Assembly (NCBI GenBank): GCA_023078685.1
Contig: JALGAS010000011.1
Location: 930,001-994,000 of the forward strand
Source: Neopestalotiopsis rosae
Taxonomy: Eukaryota > Ascomycota > Sordariomycetes > Amphisphaeriales > Sporocadaceae
DNA: 64,000 nt
Direction of reading: 5' to 3'
The notes below the pieces were generated by a model. That model saw only the letters and a program-made list of their open reading frames with translations. It was not told the DNA's origin and did not search any database. Positions 12,925-22,924 of this stretch are shown here, piece by piece. The translations under genes and the position numbers were made by a program. Position 1 is the stretch's first letter. Each line of letters begins with the position of its first letter.

Positions 12925-13658
12925 TTACTTGTCTCCGCCCACCATGCGACTACTTACGCCTAGTTGAAGCTCACGGTGAAGACTGATGTCCAGTACATTC
13001 AACGGGGCAAGTTGCTGCTTCAGGGTCTTTGACTTATCATGGTACACAGACCATGCTCCATCCTCGCCTCGCACGGCATAGAAATAAGGTGTCTCCTCCA
13101 GCACTAGCCACTCCTCATCATCCGACCAATTCCAGGGTCCAATTATATGTCCTGTCGTCTCACTTCGAGGGCCGTGACGTATTTCCCCGGAGTCCCTGTG
13201 TGCATAGATCCAGTGCAGCGCCGGAGGATCATCCGAGGCCATGGAAACCATACCCTGGTGCTTCTCCTCGGACGGGTAGGGAAAATAGAAACCGTTGAAC
13301 TTGTAGCCTGAGACCGGATGTGCGGGGTGGTCTAGATACAGCTACTCGACAATTGAAATGAGTACGTGCTTGTGTAATGTGGATTGGGGGTGAAAACAAT
13401 ATATCCGAAAGATGATAAGGATTGTGGTGGAATACGGGGCGTGGGAGGAATTACCTTGTTGTTTTTGAATACCACTGTAGCTGTTTGAACAGGGGATTTG
13501 CCATCAACTGAGAAATTGGCCGTCAAGTTGAATTTTATTCTTTCTTTTGCTTGCTGATTTTGTTTTTTCTGAGCATCGATGGCTTCCGCAACGCCAATGA
13601 CTGTTGGTATGGCGTCTATAACTAACAAGCCGAGAGTGCTCAGCGCAATAAGCGCCAT
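12925..13658 (-). CDS. Conserved fungal hypothetical protein, two exons, N-terminal hydrophobic segment
   Basis: Two exons, 13658-13455 and 13341-12925 (113 bp intron, phase 0), give 206 aa. The N-terminus (MALIALSTLGLLVIDAIPTVIGVAEAI) is hydrophobic and may be a signal or anchor sequence. It is followed by a charged QKKQNQQAKE segment. The second exon starts LYLDHPAHPVSGYKFNGFY and carries FPYPSEEKHQG, SDDPPALHWIY and HIIGPWNWSDDEEW. I recognise the layout as that of uncharacterised ascomycete proteins with a DDPP..W/GPW.W.ED pattern, but no function is known to me. It lies between two genes that share a disordered C-terminal module. The exon join is supported by phase and by the continuous pattern; the 3' end could be altered by an unused GTAAGT near the stop. 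Confidence 0.78.
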
Positions 13659-14488
13659 ATTCTCATTCTTTACTTCTCGTGGCCGACGATAGGCAGGATC
13701 AGAAAAATGAATATTACGGGCTTAATTGGGATAACGTCGCGGATGATGCACCCGTTGGCCGAACAGATAGACAGTGCAACTAAGCAGGACAACACCGTTA
13801 GAGAATAATCACGTTGTGATCAGCTGCCGTGTGCCGGGTGCCGGGTGCAGGTCGCAGAGTCAAGCAGATAGTATGCGATGAGCCGGTCTCACAACTATAG
13901 AACTTTGCAGAGGTATACAAGTCTAGTCGGCCAATTTAGTCTGCATGGCAGAGCGACTGAGAGAGGGAGAAACAAGCTTTTGCTGCGTCCAACGATTTCG
14001 TAGCCTGATCCATGCCACTGACCCATATCGAGGGACTTGGGTGTGGCGGGTAGAAATGGGGTATGATCTCATGCTAGAGCGAGAGGTGGGTGTAGAATGT
14101 GGATTCGTATCGAATCGTACCTACCTGTCTCTAGACTCGAGAGGATCTACCCTAGTCGCTTACAGGGATTCTGTAGGACAACCTGGCAATGCCTTGAAAG
14201 CTGGGAATGATCTGATCGAGAGATCGAGGGAGGTATTGCGTCACAGCTTGTGAACTTGACCCATTGACTCTGCGAAATCAGAGTGCCTGAGAATCCTGTT
14301 ATTCATGTAGGTCTCTCTTGCGGAATAAAACAAAAGGGTAGCCGCCGCTAGTGTCCGTAGACTCTCAATCATAATTTTGTATCCTGAATTGCTGCAACCA
14401 GTGGACATCAACTGGTATCTAACAAATCTCCTTCGACACAAGCAAATTACACTGACACTGGTCTTTACGATATAAATAATTTACCACA
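13659..14488. promoter_or_regulatory. Divergent intergenic region
   Basis: It separates the minus-strand 206-aa gene from the plus-strand Gln/Glu-rich gene and must hold both promoters. A TATAAATAA string at about 14471-14479 is only about 10 bp before the ATG at 14489, which is too close for an ordinary TATA box. No gene recognised. Confidence 0.35.
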
Positions 14489-15428
14489 ATGGCCCCAAAC
14501 GAAGAGAACCAGAACGCTCAGCCTCAGGAGCAAGGCGAAGAGCAGCAGCAGCAGCAGCCACAAGAAGAACAACAAGAACAAACGGAGCAGGCTGCCGACA
14601 GCAATACCCAGCAAGAAGACCACACTGAACAGGAACAGAACGATGCCGAGGATGGCGCAGAACAGCAAAAAGAACAGAGTGAAGAAGGTGTAGAGAAGGA
14701 GCAAGACGGGGGTGAAGAGGCAGAAGCTCAAGAAGGCCAAGAAAAGCAAGATGGCCAAGAGCAGGATCAACCAGCCGAGGACGACGACGCCAAGACTGCC
14801 TACGAAGGCCGCTCGCCATCACCAAAGAAGGAAGAGCCCAAGAAGCAACGAGAAGAATCAAAGCAGCGCGGCCAGTCAAAGCAGCGCGATGTTACAACTG
14901 ACGAAAAGCCGCGCCGACGAAAGCCACGTCGCAATGCCCCATCATGGATGAGTGACAAGGAGAATGTCTCTTCCAACGAGAAGCAGGTGGCTCCTCCTCG
15001 TCGTCGTAGGCAAGGCAGCAGAAAGCCGCAGCAGGACCAAAGCCAGCAACAACAGCAACAAATGCAGCAATACCAGCAACAACAAATGATGATGCAACAA
15101 CAACAACAACAACAACAAATGCAGCAGCCAAAGGATGATGGCGGAAAGAACCCGCTCAAGCTCCGCCTAGACCTCAACCTCGAAATCGAGGTCACACTGA
15201 AGGCGCGTATTCACGGTGACCTGACTCTTGCTCTCTTGTACGTACTATTTCTTCTTACCCATCCCCTTACCTTGATAGCCCTGGAGCCTGGGATGCAATC
15301 CTATATCCGAGTCTCTCAATCCCGTTCTCTCTCTGTCTGTCTCTCTATCAGTCTTGCTTTCGCTCCTCGCTCTCTCGCTCTCACATGACCACGTCTCACT
15401 AAGCATTAATTTGCACAGTGAGATGTAA
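14489..15428 (+). CDS. Gln/Glu-rich disordered protein with the LDLNLE-type C-terminal module
   Basis: Exon 14489-15237 plus a tiny terminal exon 15419-15428 gives 252 aa. The first 100 residues are almost entirely Gln, Glu and Asp. A basic region (PRRRKPRRNAP, PPRRRRQGSRKPQQ) and polyQ/QM tracts from CAA/CAG repeats follow. The last about 30 residues contain LRLDLNLEIEVTLKARIHGD, nearly identical to the module in the minus-strand gene at 11612-12067. Splicing TT^GTACGT to GCACAG^T adds Glu-Met and a stop. Without splicing the frame runs on to 15388 through low-complexity Ser/Leu residues, which is less likely. The mini-exon is duplicated 50 bp downstream (see findings). Likely intrinsically disordered; function unknown. 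Confidence 0.75.
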
Positions 15429-15482
15429 ACGTGCCCTTCGTCGTCTCACTAAGCATTTTTCTGCGTAGTGACATGTAAAACG
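15392..15482 (+). repeat. Tandem 40-bp duplication of a splice acceptor plus terminal mini-exon
   Basis: Copies begin at 15392 and 15442. Both share CGTCTCACTAAGCAT, then ...CAG^TGAGATGTAAA or ...TAG^TGACATGTAAA. Each supplies a branch-like CACTAAG, an acceptor and a two-residue ending (Glu-Met-stop or Asp-Met-stop) in the same phase. Confidence 0.7.
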
Positions 15483-18400
15483 ACGGTTATCCAGCCATTG
15501 CTGTCTGCCGAACTCCACCCACACCGTACACGGGTGTATGCCACTCTTGGAGTGGCGAGAGCGAGAGCTCGAAGCGAGAAGAAAGCTGCCATCTTGGGGT
15601 ATCTTGTCCAATGGACAGACAGGAATGCACTTGCTTCCCTAGACATACGTTCCAAGCTGCACAACTGCCACCTACAAAGAGAGAGTCAAAGGCATCGAAA
15701 TACTGGCGAATTGGGAAAAGTCAACTAATAGCAATTTTCTTTCTAATAGGGATGGTATTTGAGCTTGTCAACTCACCTTGCACATGGCCAATCACTTTCT
15801 GGCTAAAGGCAATGTTTATGCACCCATCTGCGTGGGAGGGAACCAAAACCTGCTCTGCAGCACGGTCGCCACAATCTCTTAATTGCTGTTTCTTTTGTGC
15901 CCTCGCAGGCGTTTGGGCGACTGGTATTCTTTTTTTGGAAGAGGTGTATGACTATTACGACGCAAACTGTACATAGACAGTACCAATAGCCACTGTACTT
16001 TTAATACAATGCGATGTCATGATTACAACGTCTTCTGTTGTTACAGAGGGTCCAATGCTCAAAACTTGACATAGTCTGGTACGGATCCTGCAGCACCAGT
16101 CGAATGTGTGTCGCATGTACCAAGGAGACTTGCAAAGTCGAGAATCGCTAGCTGCAATCATCGGTCGGTGAGGAGCGACCGATGGAAAATCGCCGAAAAT
16201 GTGACTCTAGCAGTACATAACTCCCTATCTCACGGGCCTGATCCTGTCATTCCTCCTAGAAGCTACCTATGGAATTGATGATTTCCATGGAATGCGGTTG
16301 GAAAAGCCCTCTTGTCTCACACCATCAGCACAACTACGGGATGATGCTAGCTGCATATACTCTAGAGCTCGGACTTGCAATGCAGGTTGCAGGGGAGCCC
16401 CATGAGTTCGTGCCTCTAGCTGACGGGAACAACAGAGTTCTCTCCAGTAGGGCAACTACTGGTAGTAGCCTCTAGTCGAGCACTACTATCTGGTGGTCAC
16501 GGTAGCACCTAGCGGCGGGGCTAGATTGTGAAACACACCTGTCATTGTCTAGTCATGCTATTCGCTATAAAAAATGACGATAATGATTGCATGGTCAGTA
16601 CAAGATGAGGTGATACGAGGGCAACATTACACAATTTTGACCGCGTAAACGATGCTGGCAATTTTGTGATCATATGGAGCACATCCGGCAGTGACCGAGT
16701 CTGTCGCAAGTTTGGGTGCGGATTCCGACAACGACGAGGGCGTTTTCCGGCCTATGTATTCTTGACGGTGGACATAAAGTATATTTCTAACGGGACAAGA
16801 TATACTTCATACCTACGATTAGTCTTGGGGTAAGCTCCCTCCCACAGGACTACATTTTGGCAAGATTCTTCCTTTGAGTTCAGTCAAGGAGCTCGAGGGA
16901 ACGAATTCGGCAATTTGGATGCCGTTTCTTGGAATTGATTTCGACTATCTTTGCACTTCAGCGCAGGTGACACAACCTTAAAAAAAACATGGAGGGCCAG
17001 CACCGGTAAAGAGGAAAAGCGGCTTATGGTCAGGTACGCGGGACATTTGTGATATACATAGCATAGCATCTCATTATTTCGGGTGAAATATCTCTGCATT
17101 TGACGGCTGCACGTAGATAGACAACAATTTGAAGCATATGTTACATCCAACGTTGATAACCACAATGAATGAAATGTCGCAGAAGTTCCCTGGCTGAATC
17201 TTTTCACGCATCTAATGCGAGATTCCAACGTAGATAACCACAATCAGAAGCAAAGCCCGTGCTCCAATTTTTGGCCTGTGTTGTACATATCGCGCTGTAA
17301 CGTCGGCGGATGTTGGCTTAATCTAGTACAACAGTTGCTCAGACCTGTCCCGCCGCCCTGCTGTGTCTTGCTCATCCCCCACCTTTGTGTTCAGTTTAGG
17401 GATTATTTGACAGCCAAGACTTATCTTGCTGTTGCATGGACATAGTAAAGTGCCATGCACGACATGATAATTGGATAAGAGTAGCTGATGCAAATTCGCT
17501 TTGGACTATTATCAAAATGATCTATTTCCACAGCCGAATCTGCCGTGTCGGGCCCGGCGCAGGATTCTCGTTTCTTTCGCGCCCGCCCCTCACACCATCT
17601 TCGAAGGTTCCCATCCTTTACCATCCACTCCCGCCCGCCGCCTTGTTGCTGGCGAGGTTCTCGCTGGAGCCCTGGGCTCGGGCACCTTTATGCTGACGTG
17701 CGCATGTCCTTCTTTCAAGAATACGATTAAACCCAAGCGCATGAATGATTGCCACAATGACTAGATATCCTTAGATTCATACATCTTTCATGGTTAGAAG
17801 GAAATATCGTTGTTGAATCATCTCCGGTCGCTTTTCTACAAATGATCGAAATACTGTCTCGACTGTCTACCAGCTCCATGTAATCGAAGCCAAACCCCCT
17901 CTACATCAGAGGCGCAGTGGCGGTGTAGTCCCGCGCAACCCGTGCCGCTTGTGTACTTCTATGGGTATGAATCAATCGATTCGATGATAGAATAGCTTGG
18001 ACCATTCTCAATGGCAGTGCCAGTAAAGGATCGCGATCGTGTCTAAATCTTCGAATGTTCATCAGTCAGTGCAATATTTTCCTCAGCAACTAGTACCGCA
18101 AACTTGTCGCCTTGGTCTGACTGGCATCAGCCTCTACTCCCTGATAGCGCTCATGCTAATATCATAACGCTTGGACTTTACCTATCTGGTAAGTTGTAGC
18201 ATGACACTACAAAGATAACGCCATATGCACTGCTCGCAAGAGAACAAGAGGCGTAGTCCGCTACTAATCAACTCTGTTTTTCAACGCACGAGCAGCCGAG
18301 GGACACATGAAAACCGAATTGCAATTGCCGATTGTTGTGTTCCAAGACGAGGAACAGTATTTCACAAGAAGAGGCACAATTCCGTAAGCAGTCTTCAGCG

Positions 18401-19891
18401 CTAAATTGTAAACAGTACGACTTTGACTTCAGCATCTCAAGTTCTTCAAGCATGTGGTGTACTTGTTTTTAGGGGTAGGACATATGAGATCGCTGCTCTA
18501 GACGATCCGGGTCGTTGGAGTCCACTATTACCTGCCATCACTGGATTCACTCCACTGCCCATACTACGTGCACGATGCGATTTCTATCCCTGTTTGCAAC
18601 CTGGGCACAAATAGTGTAATCGTGAGCTGATCGACAACATGATCGGAGAATTCTTTTTTATGTTCACTGTCCACTCCTTTCAGTGGAGGCAGCCACTAAC
18701 AAGGCCAGTGGGTACCCCAGTTTTCTAGAATTTCAACAAAAGTAAGGACAGACTCAAGGCTATCGGACCATCGCTTCAAGTCATCCTCTGCAAAGTAATA
18801 GGATGGAGGCAGTGTACAGCTTGCGGTACGGAATGCCGCACATGAACAACACGAAGCACTAGGAATAAGCAGTCGAAACCTGGAGGCTGGCATCCCGTAG
18901 TCTGCCACAACACCATCAATCAAACGTCTTAAGCACTACTGTATGCTTATGTAGCATGTTGCATTGTTGCATCGCATCCTAGCAGCAGGTTGTGTGGGGT
19001 CATGGTTCATCCATCTTGGTCTTTGGGCGAGCGGACGAGGGTTGTTCTGCACTAAGCGTCTCTTTGGCTACTCAGACGTTTGTGTTTCCGTGACCATCGA
19101 ATGTGTCCTGCGATGTCTATGTACCTACGATGATCCGCCTGAACTAGTTCAAGCAACCAAGAAACATCTAGGTATCACGTCTACCCGCATACAGTCATAA
19201 TCATTCCAGCCCATGTGCTTACTGTGAAAGATGCTCATATACAATTATATGACCCTGTTCCGCGCGATAAGAAGCACTTGAGCTTCCTCCTCGGCTAGCG
19301 GGACAAGGTATGACGCAAGTCCAGCTTTCATGCTGGTTTCCGTCTAATCTAGCATACCTACCTCGCCTACCAGCTCTCTTTGCTAAGCACCATAGGCACC
19401 TACTATTTGGACTATGCTATCATAGCTATTGCTGCAGGTGGCGGCACCCCGACATTGTATGTCTCATCCTTCCCTGCGTCTCTCCAAGAACAAGAGGCAG
19501 CTCGGGCAGGTAGGGAGCGGTTCGCCTATCATGACTTAGTACATGTTTGGTCGGGGTATTCTTTCTTTTCTCAGAGCGGGAGAAGAGAAAAAAGTGTCTA
19601 GGAATATGCTCGCTTTGCTTGACACTTCGTTGCACTGCCAGACCCGAGTGCTTGCTTCTTGCTTTACTTGCAAATTCAATCTCATCATCACTTGGCAACT
19701 AAGTCGACACCTGTTTCGTCGTCGCTCTAGTGGAATAAATGACATAAACCTTGATTACCAAATCGTCCCGTCAATGAATGAATCTCAACGCTGTTGATGT
19801 CGACCGCATCCGTAATATTGCGCTGGTCGTATACTTTGCCTATTTCATCATTCTCAACCTCAATCGAATCAGATTCTTGATCGCAACAACC
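15483..19891. other. Gene-poor 4.4 kb region
   Basis: Only short open frames are present on both strands, none with a recognised motif or a splice-consistent extension. A near-exact 21-bp direct repeat lies at 17146-17166 and 17224-17244. The right end is the 5' leader of the 1010-aa gene, with a short uORF starting at 19774. I cannot exclude non-coding RNA genes; I recognised no tRNA. Confidence 0.45.
17146..17244 (+). repeat. Pair of 21-bp direct repeats, 78 bp apart
   Basis: TCCAACGTTGATAACCACAAT at 17146-17166 recurs with one change as TCCAACGTAGATAACCAC... at 17224-17244. It lies in a region without genes; no function is evident. Confidence 0.6.
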
Positions 19892-22800
19892 ATGGCCGAC
19901 ACCGCGGGGCCACAAACTCCGAGTAGGAAGCTGTTCAAGGCAGCGTCGAAGACTAAAACACCGCCTGTGAGGAAGCAGCATAGTATCTCCACGACTCCCA
20001 GGAGCGCAGAGCCTTCTTCTGCAAAGTCTTCCACTCCAAGTCCCGGACTGTTTAGGAGGCCCTCGGGAGCGACGCCAAAGCTCGTGAGAAAAGCCTCTTC
20101 ACATGTGCCCTCGACGCCCTCCAAGCCAGCGCCCGAAGATATCGTCAAGTCTACGCCACTGGCACCTCTCAGCACAGGTAGTAAGATTTTTGTCGCAAAG
20201 CGTCGCAAAGCAGAAAGCGTTGCTTCCGACACGACTGGCACCACTCCCATCGGCCTCATAGATAATGACGTCCTCACGCCCACCGATATTGGTGCCGGTA
20301 ACGACCCCAACGCCCCAGACCCAGACCCAGAGACCCTCTCCAGGGAGTCGTCAATGGTTATGACGGGCGCCGCAGGGGGTCTCCCCGATCGCGACTCCAC
20401 ACTGCCAGGGTCGGCTAAAGTGCAACAGCCCGAAACAGCCACAGATGCAACAAGGAGCCTGTCCAAGCGAAGCGCCGACGCGCCTGATGAATTCGCGGGT
20501 CAAGTTCCTGAGCAGGTCGCTGGCGCTGGTGACCGTATTGCCGAAAATGACAAAATAATCAGAAATGAAGAAGAGGCGGAGCAGGACGTTCATGATACCA
20601 AAAACCCATCACTTCAAGGCTCGACTGGTGCACAAGACGAGGCACAGCGAAACAGCGCGGCCGGCTCTGTCAACGAACGGGACGAGGCAAGCGACCTAGC
20701 ACGATACTTCACTGACCAGGGTAACCTCGAAATGAGCGAGTTTATCAAAGCACTATTAGCAGCACCAGAAGATCCCACATCCACAGCGATCAGCGCGCCC
20801 AACTCGGCCCAGGAGTCTGGACAAGCCAACGCCGATAAAGTTTGCGACGAAGCAGAAGATCCCCTAGCTATCTCAAAAGCTCAGAGTCGGGAAGAGTCAC
20901 CCCCTACGACCATCAAACCAGTCTCAAAGACGCTTAACAAAACACAAGACAGCGTGCGCGGTTTCCCAGAGGTATCGAGCCATCCGCTTGACGAGCTGCC
21001 CACCAACGACGAACTTGTCTCAGGGCTTGCTAGCAGCGAATTGCAAGACCAAACGGGCACAGCGCAAGCAGTGGCCGAGGAAAGTGGTGACGGCATCAGT
21101 GAAGTTCCGGACGCGTCAACAAATACACTGCAAGAGCTACCAAACAGCGACGAATTGGTGGTGGAATCAACGAGCCGAGCACATGACACTTTGCCGGAGG
21201 ACGGCGACAGTCATACAATACCTTTACCAGCAGCACCGGTAGCAAGCACGGACAAGACACGCGATCTTGCAGGTGGATTCTCGGACGGGCTGCCAGACCC
21301 CGTTGATGCGCTCCCGGCACCACACGACGATCAAGCAGAAGCACCAGCAGTGGATGGCGCTACAGACACGGACCCCGCAAATCTGAAGAACACGGACGCC
21401 ACAGAAGCTTCGCCAGCAGCCGCCATCCCAGCAGCGGCCCCTCCAGCAGCGGAACAAGCCACCGGCGGTAAAGTTGCCCGCGACGCGTCGCAAACACGGA
21501 AACTTGCAGAGGTTGCAGCTGAAGCTCCCACCAGCACCTGCACCACTACTGCTGCTGCCGCCCCCGGATCCGACGACAAGATTGGGCTTCCCGACATTGA
21601 GGGCATTGTCAAAGGCAAAGACATTAATACAAACGATCACTCTGGAAAGCCTTTAGACCTTAGTGACTCTATCCCCAGCCACCCAAAAGACGTCCAACCT
21701 GAAGAGGAGGAGTTGCATCAAGTGGCTGGATTTAATTCCGCGACAGAGGACAAGCCCGGCGTACGCAACCTTCCAAACCATTTGAGCGCTGGCGCCACCA
21801 TCAGTAAAGCGACGCAGAATCCATCAGCATTGCCGGATCAAGGCGCACTTCTGAAAGAGGACGCCCGCGGCATGGCAGACTCACTTCCGCCCAAGTCTCC
21901 CACAGCAGCAGCAACGAACGGATCTGCGCGAGCCGCAATGGCTGGAGCTCAAGATGACCTCGCAGCGAAAGCGCCGCAGCAGCCAAGCGCGTCAAATACC
22001 ACCAGTCACGCCACCAGCAATGGCACTCCTAGAGGCATTCAAGCAAAGGCTGATAATATGGGCAAACCTGCCCATATCAACAGGCGAATTGACATACCTT
22101 TGCCCAGGCCAGAGCGACCATCCTCCTCGTCTAAATCGGGATTGAACATGCCCGAAGTCGACAACCTGCGGAGTACAGAGGGCCTGGCCAACGTCAATGA
22201 CTTGGATGATCCGCCCGAAGAGTTCCTGGATCCATCAGTGCACTCCCCACAGCAGCCGTCGGCGAACATATCTCCAATTCCCAAAATTTCAAAGGTTAGC
22301 CCCATTGATAGCCAGCCACCGCTCGATCTTGCCAGGCTGGCCAATGGTCTTGTCGGTCACAGCGTCGACGACGTTGGAAACATAGTCGATGATTCCGGCA
22401 AGGTGCTGGGACATGCTACCGGCGACCTGCCTTCCATGATTGGCAAGAAGGTTGCGGAGAATGGCGAGGTGTATGGAGACAGTGGCGAACTCATTGGCTA
22501 TGTCACGGAAAACTTCACAGGTCACCCACCACCAGCCGCTGTTGAGACAAACAAGTCAAGCGCGAGCAAGGATACACCATTGCCTGGGGGCCTACGCGTT
22601 GATCTGAATGGAAACATCCTCGACGCCTCTGGCAATATTATTGGAAAGATGCACAGCAAGCCAGCGCAGCCAAACAATGCTGTGGCACCGTACAATGGCA
22701 AGGAGGAGAATGCACCCGAGACTGAGACTAATGGAGAACAAGCACAGCCAGAAGGCGAGAAGCCGAGAGCAAAATTCGACGAGGGCGGCATTCCAGCCGA

Positions 22801-22924
22801 CATTTTCTTGGACGTCAAGTCTACACCAGACGGAATTCAGGTCACCATAAGGATACCTACGATTTTCAAACAGGAGACACGACAAACAGCGCAGACGGCA
22901 GAGGCATCGTCCTCGTCGACATAG
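19892..22924 (+). CDS. Large disordered protein with C-terminal DUF3659-type (LEA-associated) repeats
   Basis: Single exon, 1010 aa from the ATG at 19892 (caaccATGgcc, strong context). About 800 residues are low-complexity: an N-terminal Ser/Pro/Thr/Lys segment with likely phosphosites, then acidic, Ala-, Asp- and Pro-rich stretches with degenerate internal repeats (ELPTNDELV, ELPNSDELV, DALPAPHDD). From about residue 810 come DUF3659-like units: VDDVGNIVDDSGKVLGHATG, then VAENGEVYGDSGELIGYVTE, and later VDLNGNILDASGNIIGKM. The end has ADIFLDVKSTPDGIQVTIRI. The frame stays open upstream to an ATG at 19778, which would add 38 residues including a hydrophobic stretch. It belongs with the larger repeat protein at 25889-30470. 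Role unknown; such proteins are usually annotated as LEA-domain proteins. Confidence 0.82.
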   Translation: MADTAGPQTPSRKLFKAASKTKTPPVRKQHSISTTPRSAEPSSAKSSTPSPGLFRRPSGATPKLVRKASSHVPSTPSKPAPEDIVKSTPLAPLSTGSKIFVAKRRKAESVASDTTGTTPIGLIDNDVLTPTDIGAGNDPNAPDPDPETLSRESSMVMTGAAGGLPDRDSTLPGSAKVQQPETATDATRSLSKRSADAPDEFAGQVPEQVAGAGDRIAENDKIIRNEEEAEQDVHDTKNPSLQGSTGAQDEAQRNSAAGSVNERDEASDLARYFTDQGNLEMSEFIKALLAAPEDPTSTAISAPNSAQESGQANADKVCDEAEDPLAISKAQSREESPPTTIKPVSKTLNKTQDSVRGFPEVSSHPLDELPTNDELVSGLASSELQDQTGTAQAVAEESGDGISEVPDASTNTLQELPNSDELVVESTSRAHDTLPEDGDSHTIPLPAAPVASTDKTRDLAGGFSDGLPDPVDALPAPHDDQAEAPAVDGATDTDPANLKNTDATEASPAAAIPAAAPPAAEQATGGKVARDASQTRKLAEVAAEAPTSTCTTTAAAAPGSDDKIGLPDIEGIVKGKDINTNDHSGKPLDLSDSIPSHPKDVQPEEEELHQVAGFNSATEDKPGVRNLPNHLSAGATISKATQNPSALPDQGALLKEDARGMADSLPPKSPTAAATNGSARAAMAGAQDDLAAKAPQQPSASNTTSHATSNGTPRGIQAKADNMGKPAHINRRIDIPLPRPERPSSSSKSGLNMPEVDNLRSTEGLANVNDLDDPPEEFLDPSVHSPQQPSANISPIPKISKVSPIDSQPPLDLARLANGLVGHSVDDVGNIVDDSGKVLGHATGDLPSMIGKKVAENGEVYGDSGELIGYVTENFTGHPPPAAVETNKSSASKDTPLPGGLRVDLNGNILDASGNIIGKMHSKPAQPNNAVAPYNGKEENAPETETNGEQAQPEGEKPRAKFDEGGIPADIFLDVKSTPDGIQVTIRIPTIFKQETRQTAQTAEASSSST

